Source: Clitopilus passeckerianus
Lineage: Eukaryota > Basidiomycota > Agaricomycetes > Agaricales > Entolomataceae
Length of the DNA: 64,000 nt
Assembly (NCBI GenBank): GCA_944990035.1
Contig: CALYLX010000155.1
Coordinates: 248,001 to 312,000, forward strand
Direction of reading: 5' to 3'
The notes under the pieces were generated by a model. That model was not told the origin of the DNA, searched no databases, and was given only the letters and a program-made list of their open reading frames with translations. Positions 57,827 through 64,000 of the stretch are shown piece by piece (within the stretch, counting starts at the first letter, position 1; every line of letters begins with the position of its first letter). The position numbers and the translations under genes are program-made.

Positions 57827-59021
57827 TTACTCGGCACGATTCTTCTTGCGGCGAGATTCTATCACTGCGTTGATATACATCTGGTCAAAGCCACTGACAT
57901 ATTCCTTGTAGACCTGAGCAAGGCGTTGGGCTACGTTAGGTGAGGCTTTTGCAGGTTCCGTGGCTGAGGCAGGAATGCTAGCATAGCCCATACGAGCGCC
58001 AATGACAGGCCAGAGCTCCTTGTTATGCACCTATGGACGAAGGTTAGGATGGTATTTCGACGCTAATGAGGTAAAACACACTTTGAGGTGACCGCCTTCC
58101 TGCATGACATTGACGTGTAGGGCATATAGGTCGATGGTTCGACCTTCCAAAGACATCAATCGCATTTCATGTTTCACGCCCTGTTTAGTAATATAGTCTT
58201 TGTAGGAAGCCTGGAATCTAGCCCGGTCCAATGGTGGAGGAAGGGGGTCATCGAGCGTGCCCTGGGCGTAGTCACCGCGCAGTCGTTCGGTGTCGTCTTC
58301 TCGAGGTCGTTTGTCATTATCCCCTAGACTGTCCGAAGGAAGATCGCTGCCAGCCTTAACGACCTGCTCTCTCTTGCGAATTTCAATGAGAGATTCGATG
58401 CAGAACTGATCAAAGGGACCGAGTTATTCCTTGTAGACCTGTGCGAGCCGTTGAGCTATACAAGGCCCCGACTTGGCGGGTTGTGTATTCGTTCCGGGAA
58501 AGATAACAAAGCCCATACGACCACCAATCACGCTCCACAGGTCCCTATCGTGCACCTGTGAACAAAGCGATGAGATCTGTTCATTCGAAGCCAGAGAAGT
58601 CCCAAGTAACACAAACCTTGTCCCCACCGCCTTCTCGCATGACATTAACGTGTAGTGCGTGCAAATCAATGTATTGATCCCCCAAGTTCAGCAACCTTGT
58701 TAGTCCAAGTTCGTACATAAGACCCTGTTTGCCCGCATAGGTGCCGAAGGCTTCTTCGAACGGATTCTTGTTCAAAGACGGAAGAACGTCACTGCTGGGC
58801 ACGTCCTGGAACCCTGCAGCTGCATGCTCCTCCAATTCCACCCTACTGCGCTTGGGCAACGATGGTTCATTCGCAGAGCTATTGCTGCTCGACTGCACGG
58901 TGGCTGGATCCTCTTCTCGAGGCCGTTTACAGGAATTTGGAGCCTCAGTGGTAGAAGTCGATGGTTGGATGGCTGAGATTTCGACTCGAGGCTGCTTCAT
59001 GGATGGCTGGTTGGTTTCCAT
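57827..59021 (-). pseudogene. Double-ARID nuclear protein, copy 2 (premature stop)
   Basis: Start METNQPSMKQP at 59021 matches copy 1; the frame is also open to an upstream ATG at 59099. Exons 59021-58617 (405 nt), 58555-58082 (474 nt) and 58030-57827 (204 nt) keep frame throughout, with the same two intron positions as copy 1. The N-terminal region carries KRPREEDP and PKRSRVELEE basic patches. ARID 1: YIDLHALHVNVMREGG, then DRDLWSVIGGRMGFV and AQRLAQVYKE. ARID 2: TIDLYALHVNVMQEGG, then NKELWPVIGARMGY and AQRLAQVYKEYVSGFD. A TAA at 58424-58426 replaces the TAC of copy 1 at the end of ARID 1, so a product would contain ARID 1 only. Everything after the stop is still conserved, so either the stop is young or a truncated protein is tolerated. 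Confidence 0.78.
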
Positions 59022-59259
59022 GATGTTGGAGGATCGGACAGAGACTTGACCTGAGGCTACAACGGGTGGGATTGTCGGGTCTTTGCTGTTGATGATCATT
59101 TACCCTTTTTGGGCTGGTCCACCATAGAGTCCGAGCTCTAAGGGGAGGAGTTCTGTCGCAAAAAACGGCATCACGATGGAATAAAGAATAGCTTGAATTA
59201 TGCAAACGCTCGAGTGGTAAAATACAAAATACAGTTCTTTTGCTCACACCATTAAGCCC

Positions 59260-60436
59260 CTACTCAGTTTCCTGCGGTCTCACGACCAACTTCTGCCCCG
59301 AAACCTGTCCCTTCTGCAACCTGTCCAATCCGCCAACCACAGCATTGAGTCCGCCAGGAAGGACCTCAACGGTATTAGGCTAAACGACCAGAATTAGTTG
59401 TCACTTCCACTATTCGCTCCGGGGAGGAACGTACCTTCAACTCTCCCTTCTCAACCAACTGCTCCAAGCTCGCATACAACTGCTTCCCGACCTCCCTATT
59501 TGAAGGAACGCCAAACAGCCCCAGCACACTAATGATCTCCTTTCCAGGAACTGGTTTCTCCACAAGGTTGACCCGGCTCATGGTCACGACAAACTGGCCA
59601 CCTTCAGCCAACAGATTATACCCAGCATTCTGCGTCTCAGCCGAAGTGACCGCGTCGAAGACCAACTTGACGGGGGTAGAGGTGATAGAGCCCACAGTCG
59701 AAGCGAGCTCGGAAAGCGGAACGTTTCTATCAATGACGTGCGTTGCACCGAGGGATTTGAGGTGAGACTCGTGTTTAGCAGAGGCAGTGGTGATGATTGG
59801 GCTGAATCCGGAGAGTTTGGCGAGCTGGATGACGACTTGGCCTACAGAGGAGGCACCGCCGAGGACGACGAGGGGTTGGTCCTTGTATTTGCCGCGTCCG
59901 CCCTCAACGAATGGGGGTGTCAGTCCTGCACCGGCCGGGGAGGGCGCATATAGCCCAACGACGGAGGCACCAAGGACGACTGGAAGAGATGCAGCCTGTT
60001 CGTAGGCGACGTTGGCGGGGATATGGGCTGCAAATTGAGGATCGGCCAGGGTGTATTGTTGAAATCCTGCGCGGAAGTTATCGGGGACCCATGAGCCTTG
60101 GAAGAAACTTGGCGGAAAAAGCCCTTGTCAATTTCTGGGATGGAAGATTAAAATATCAACAGACGCTTTTACTCACATTCTGTCACCCTGCTTCCAGCCA
60201 TCTACATTTTCTCCCACTTCAGCGACTTCACCAGCTATATCAGTTCCCAGAACGGCTGGGAACCAGTCGACGAAGAATCCAAGCTTTTGAACCTTCCAGT
60301 CGATCGGGTTAAGTGCAGTAGCGTGGATCTTGACGGAAACAAGGCCGGGGCCTGGTTTGGGGATGGGCTGGTCAGAGGCCAATTCAAGAGACCCTTGCTT
60401 GGAGGTCAAGTGAAGAGCTTTCTGGGTTTGTGCCAT
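59260..60436 (-). CDS. MDR-superfamily oxidoreductase (quinone oxidoreductase / trans-enoyl reductase type)
   Basis: Three exons (60436-60177, 60107-59435, 59379-59260) total 1053 nt, 350 residues. The N-terminal GroES-like half has IHATALNPIDWKVQ and PAVLGTDIAGEVAEVG. The dinucleotide-binding half has VVLGGASSVGQVVIQLAKLSG (an AxxxVG-type nucleotide loop) and SLGATHVID. The catalytic and structural zinc Cys residues of classical alcohol dehydrogenases are absent, which fits the NADPH-dependent zinc-free quinone reductase / ToxD-like group. In fungi such enzymes serve detoxification or act as enoyl reductases with polyketide synthases; no such cluster is present here, so a general reductase is the safer call. 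The gene is intact. Confidence 0.9.
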
Positions 60437-61163
60437 TGCGTGGATTGAAGAGTCTCGGTATTCTTCTTTTTGATGAGGGATGATGCTGATAGAGCGAAGC
60501 TATTCGAGTAGCCCCCTTTTATACCCCACATTTTCTGTGAGTTATGAGGTTACGCGGTCAGCACTGCTTGACAGGAACTGGAATATACGAAATTAGGAAT
60601 ACGTACCGATCGTTCGATTATTCATGGCATGCTTATAGCCGGCTCTGATGACTGGGAAAACTTGAGTAATGTGGTAGGGTGTACTGCATCGAACGTTCCC
60701 GATACTTCACGTCCGCGCATGGATAGGGCGCAGGGTCTCGACGTTCATCGTGAGTAAACCCATGCAGCTTTCAGCCGTTCACCAGAGATGTTCACGGGCT
60801 GGTCGCTGCAGGTGGTAATTCATGATGACAAAATCCGGATTATCCCCAACCAAGTGCGATTACTGATCCAAAGATTATCCTTTTCGAGCACAGCCATCAA
60901 AACTAAAGTATCAGTGAGTGAGCATAAGCTGGAGGAAACTGCTGAAAAGTGTCGCAGTAGAGCAAGCCGGCACCAGAAGAGATGGTCTTCAAGAAGGAAT
61001 CTTAGTAATGAAACGTCCGGGTCCACAAATTGATTAATGGTGAAAATAGAATACAAGATCCTGGAGGACAACAATGTGCAATGACGGAGACACAACTAGG
61101 TGAAGCAAAATCAGAAACCACCTCCAGGCGACTCAAGGAAATGGACAAACCTTCACTCCCTCC
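60437..61163. other. Intergenic
   Basis: No gene recognised. A pyrimidine-poor stretch near 60520 may be part of the promoter of the oxidoreductase gene; nothing more specific can be said. Confidence 0.35.
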
Positions 61164-61951
61164 TCACTCCTCGTCATCATCATCCTCGTTGTTTTTATCA
61201 TCATCCTTCTCACTATCATCCTTGTCCTCATCAGCATCTTCATCCTCATCACCACCCTTCTTGTTCTGGTCTCCATCATCCTTATCATCCTCGTCGAGGT
61301 CAGCATCGGTATCATCGTGCTGGTCTTCATCGTCCTCGTCGTCCTCATCATCGTCATCGTCTTCACCCCCATCCTCACAATCCTCATCATCTTCATCCTT
61401 GTCACCGTCATCCTTCTCAGCAGTCTCCTTCTTACTGATCTTCTCAGTCTTCTCGTCGGTGTCCTCGGAAGCAACATCCTTCGTGGAAGGCTTCTCATCA
61501 GACTTGGGCTGGTCTGGGCAGCAGGGGTACTTGTCGTCGGCGCCACCGCACGAGTCATTGTTCTCGCTCTTAACAATGCAGCCACACCGCTGAGGAGTGC
61601 AAGTGGTCAGCTCAGCTTTGAGGTGATGAAGTCAATACATACCCTGTTTGTATCCATGAAAGGGTTTTGCCTGACACATTCAAGCTTCTCCGTGGCAGTT
61701 GCTCCGGCGCCCGAAGTAGCGTCACAGCAAACAATTTTAGAGCCGTCGCTACAGCTGTCTCCAAGTACAGCGCACGTAGGTGCAACGGTAGAGTCCTCCG
61801 CCGTCGTGACCGCGGGCGTAGTCGGAACTTTGGTGCCATTCTCAACGTTGTCAGTGACAGCCTTGGTCGAGTCAGTCAGAGGGAGGGTCGGCAGGGTCTG
61901 GGCAAGAGCGCCAGTGAGAGCAAAGGCAATAATGAGTGTGAAAAACTTCAT
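61164..61951 (-). CDS. Small secreted Cys-rich protein with long poly-acidic tail
   Basis: Two exons (61951-61643 and 61589-61164) joined by a 53-bp intron (GTATGT...CTCAG) total 735 nt, 244 residues. Residues 1-17 (MKFFTLIIAFALTGALA) form a signal peptide. A Thr/Pro-rich linker follows, then a domain of about 75 residues with ten cysteines spaced C6C7CC15C12C1C9C8CC (numbers are intervening residues), enough for five disulfides. From about residue 140 to the end the chain is almost entirely Asp, Glu and Lys, with runs such as EDGGEDDDDD. At the DNA level the tail is an imperfect GAT/GAC/GAG trinucleotide repeat. The pattern is not a hydrophobin's. It could be an effector-like or cell-wall/cation-binding protein (inference); I know no named family. 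The frame is intact through the repeat. Confidence 0.82.
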
Positions 61952-64000
61952 AATGAGTGTGGGTTTCTTGGACGAGTGTCGTCAAAGAGTATGGTGGTAC
62001 GGAATACGGAGAGAAATGGGAAACGACAAGGGCCTCGCAAGTTTTTATATTGAATGGACACAGGCGTGCGCCCCACTTAGTGCGTCTTGGCGGCTTCTTT
62101 GTCGATGTCAGAGGGATTCATATGAAGGGTCGAGTGTTGCAAATCCCTGCTCTTGTTCGGCTCTCTGTTGCGCTTGAACTTCGCCGTGAGGTCACTGAGG
62201 TAAGCTTGTAGACGCTGGTATGTTCACTGCCATCCATGAATAATAAAGAAGACTGCATCGTCAAGGTCGTGTCTCATCGTTGCAAATTTTCACTCCAAAA
62301 ACTTGATAGGCAGAGGCAGCCTAGTCTCCTGTAAGCAGTCTCTCGTACTCATGCTTGCAGCCCCAAATTGAGGCTGACGCGTTTGATCTGTGTGCTGCTG
62401 TTTAGCCTGGCGGACCCAGGCAAGCAAGGACAAGCCGACTCGAGTGGCCCAGCGAGGCCAGATCATCGCACCAACTTGCCCTCTCCCACTCTTTGAACAG
62501 ATGGCTTTTGGATGCCTTCCAACGACCGAAAACACTGTCTTCGGCTCCGAGCGGATCTTGCTGCAGGCACATTACGGTCGGACTCTCCGAGGTTCAGGCA
62601 GATAGCTTTGGAGGCCAACCTAGGGCTCAGGTACACTATTTACACGAGAAAAGGAAAATAGCTGCTGGAATCAAAGCAGCATTGAAACCTCATTATATCG
62701 GGACTACTTTACGGAACTCTATTATCTAACTGAAGACTCCACTCAACACCTGGCTATGGTCCCAAACGAAATATCTAGCCAAAAGTTTCAGTGGCTTCTG
62801 AGAGACTCTTCAAGTCAAATTCTACCAAAGCTCTAGAGCTCCTCGGGCTGCTCTCTGCTTTGGTAGGTGTCCAGGACAGCTAGGGTACATCTTACCTGGG
62901 CCATAGGACCGGTTGGCACCCTTCTACACGACGCACCCACAGTGCTGTTCAAAGTAACTCTTTGGTCAACTGCAATCGCTACCCAATCCAGCAGCACAAT
63001 GACGTACCTTATAAGTATGAAACTCATTGTGGCGGACACACTTGTGATGGAGTTAGGTAGTGGTGTCACACCATGTGTCGATTCCATCGGTACAAGACAC
63101 CGGACGAGGCCGGTCATAGACCCTTCAGAAGTACGGTACCCTGGGCGGGAACACCAATAAGTCCGAAAGTAAGGATGGGGTGTGAAGATGTTCATGATAT
63201 GGGGTCGCCTGGGGTTCGTACTCGAAGGTGGTCGAGTTGAAGGTTCTCAAATAGCCCTTTTAGAGAACACAGCGGGAAAACCGCATTCCAAGCAAAATCT
63301 TACTACCCAGAGGCAGCATGAATGTATGTAATGATCGATCTTAGAGGATTGCTCGCCTCGCTTACAAGTGGTGTATTATTACGCAGGCGTCTCCACCTGC
63401 CTTCAGCGTGTCGGACGATCCATTGAACCTTGAAAGGTGACATGCAAACACTATCATAATACTGTTTAATGTATGTAAGGCCACCCATGCGGTAGGGGGT
63501 AAACAAGCTGAGTGTATGGTTATGCAAGATTGTCGAGGGCCCACATAATCCCCATTGACGAATCATATCTGGGTCCACCCCTCCCGTGAAAATTCCCTTA
63601 GGTAAAGCTAAGATGATGGGTACGGACCTCCAAAGTTATATTCCTATCGATGAGCCAGAACATGTCCCATGACACCTCGACATTAGTCGATATGCCTTAC
63701 AGAAACACAAGAATCTATTAGTGTGCCCACCTGCTATCGTTCTAAGATTATAAACGCCTTATATCAGATACTTCTCATCGTCATTCCGTCCAAAAGAACC
63801 GCGTGGCAGAGTATCGTATTCAGGGGATGCATGCTGGAATGGTACGCTTAGATAAATATCAAGTACATTTTAATTGGCGATCTCACCATGCCATAATCCC
63901 TTGGATCAAGCAATCCTTCATGATTCCAGAGCCGCCTTTGTGTTTTTCCCTCCCATATCTTAATCTGCAGGCGTTCAACGTGATAGAACCGTGGAGCAAA
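61952..64000. other. No gene recognised at right edge
   Basis: About 2 kb. The first 100-200 bp are the presumed promoter of the acidic-tail gene (TATATAAAAAC-like sequence on the minus strand near 62040-62050). The rest has only short frames without recognisable domains and no visible repeat ends. Confidence 0.35.

Noticed and set aside
61317..62177. 286-codon + strand frame of Leu/Val/Ser repeats
   Set aside because: It is antisense to the acidic-tail gene; its content is the complement of the GAT/GAC repeat, and the minus-strand model has signal peptide, intron and stop.
1..64000. CRISPR array, rRNA or bacterial operon features
   Set aside because: No regularly spaced repeats, no rRNA-like sequence, and all real genes have spliceosomal introns.

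Overview
The window reads as nuclear DNA of a filamentous basidiomycete. Genes are cut by many short GT-AG introns (about 45-80 bp), and the gene content is fungal: FunK1-type kinases, a chromodomain-bearing Ty3/gypsy element, UPF0014 transporters, kelch-MYND proteins and a secreted GH3 beta-glucosidase. The mix resembles Agaricomycetes, perhaps Ceratobasidiaceae/Rhizoctonia; that placement is inference, not proof.

Region by region. 0.5-9.4 kb (-): a dead FunK1-like kinase gene cut by a solo LTR (1047-1531) and a full Ty3/gypsy chromovirus (1680-8927), each with a perfect 5-bp target duplication. 9.8-13.0 kb (+): two intact tandem UPF0014 (FetB-like) membrane-protein genes with matching exon plans. 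13.2-17.8 kb: an intact kelch-MYND gene on - and, tail to tail with it, a broken paralog whose 5' half is inverted. 18.5-21.1 kb (+): mitochondrial ABC exporter ATM1. 22.4-26.1 kb (+): secreted GH3 beta-glucosidase with microexons around the catalytic Asp. 26.7-32.2 kb (+): two members of a helical plus ubiquitin-like family (the first damaged) and a C2H2 finger pair. 32.8-34.9 kb (+): galactokinase. 37.5-47.9 kb (+): a second dead FunK1 copy carrying a MITE in an intron and a second, older chromovirus copy (39594-47234), itself hit by a solo LTR of another family. 48.6-52.3 kb (-): a GH3 pseudogene containing a 629-bp terminal-inverted-repeat element. 53.3-59.1 kb (-): two double-ARID genes flanking a third ubiquitin-like family gene. 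59.3-60.4 kb (-): an MDR/quinone-oxidoreductase-type enzyme. 61.2-62.0 kb (-): a secreted Cys-rich protein with a very long acidic tail.

How the parts relate. ATM1 (Fe-S export from mitochondria), GAL1 (galactose entry to the Leloir pathway) and the GH3 enzyme (release of glucose from cello-oligosaccharides) are ordinary metabolic genes with no operon-like linkage. Most of the rest is lineage-specific duplication: FunK1, UPF0014, kelch-MYND, GH3, ubiquitin-like and ARID genes each occur two or three times here, usually with one member decaying. The LTR family has struck FunK1 copies three separate times. Several otherwise intact genes and the younger retroelement differ from their paralogs by single-base losses in homopolymers, so some apparent pseudogenes may be consensus errors in the assembly.

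Gene models were built by eye from reading frame, splice consensus and comparison of paralogs inside the window. Exon sums that are multiples of three support the models for ATM1, GAL1, both UPF0014 genes, the MDR gene, the acidic-tail gene and two of the ubiquitin-like genes. No database search was possible.
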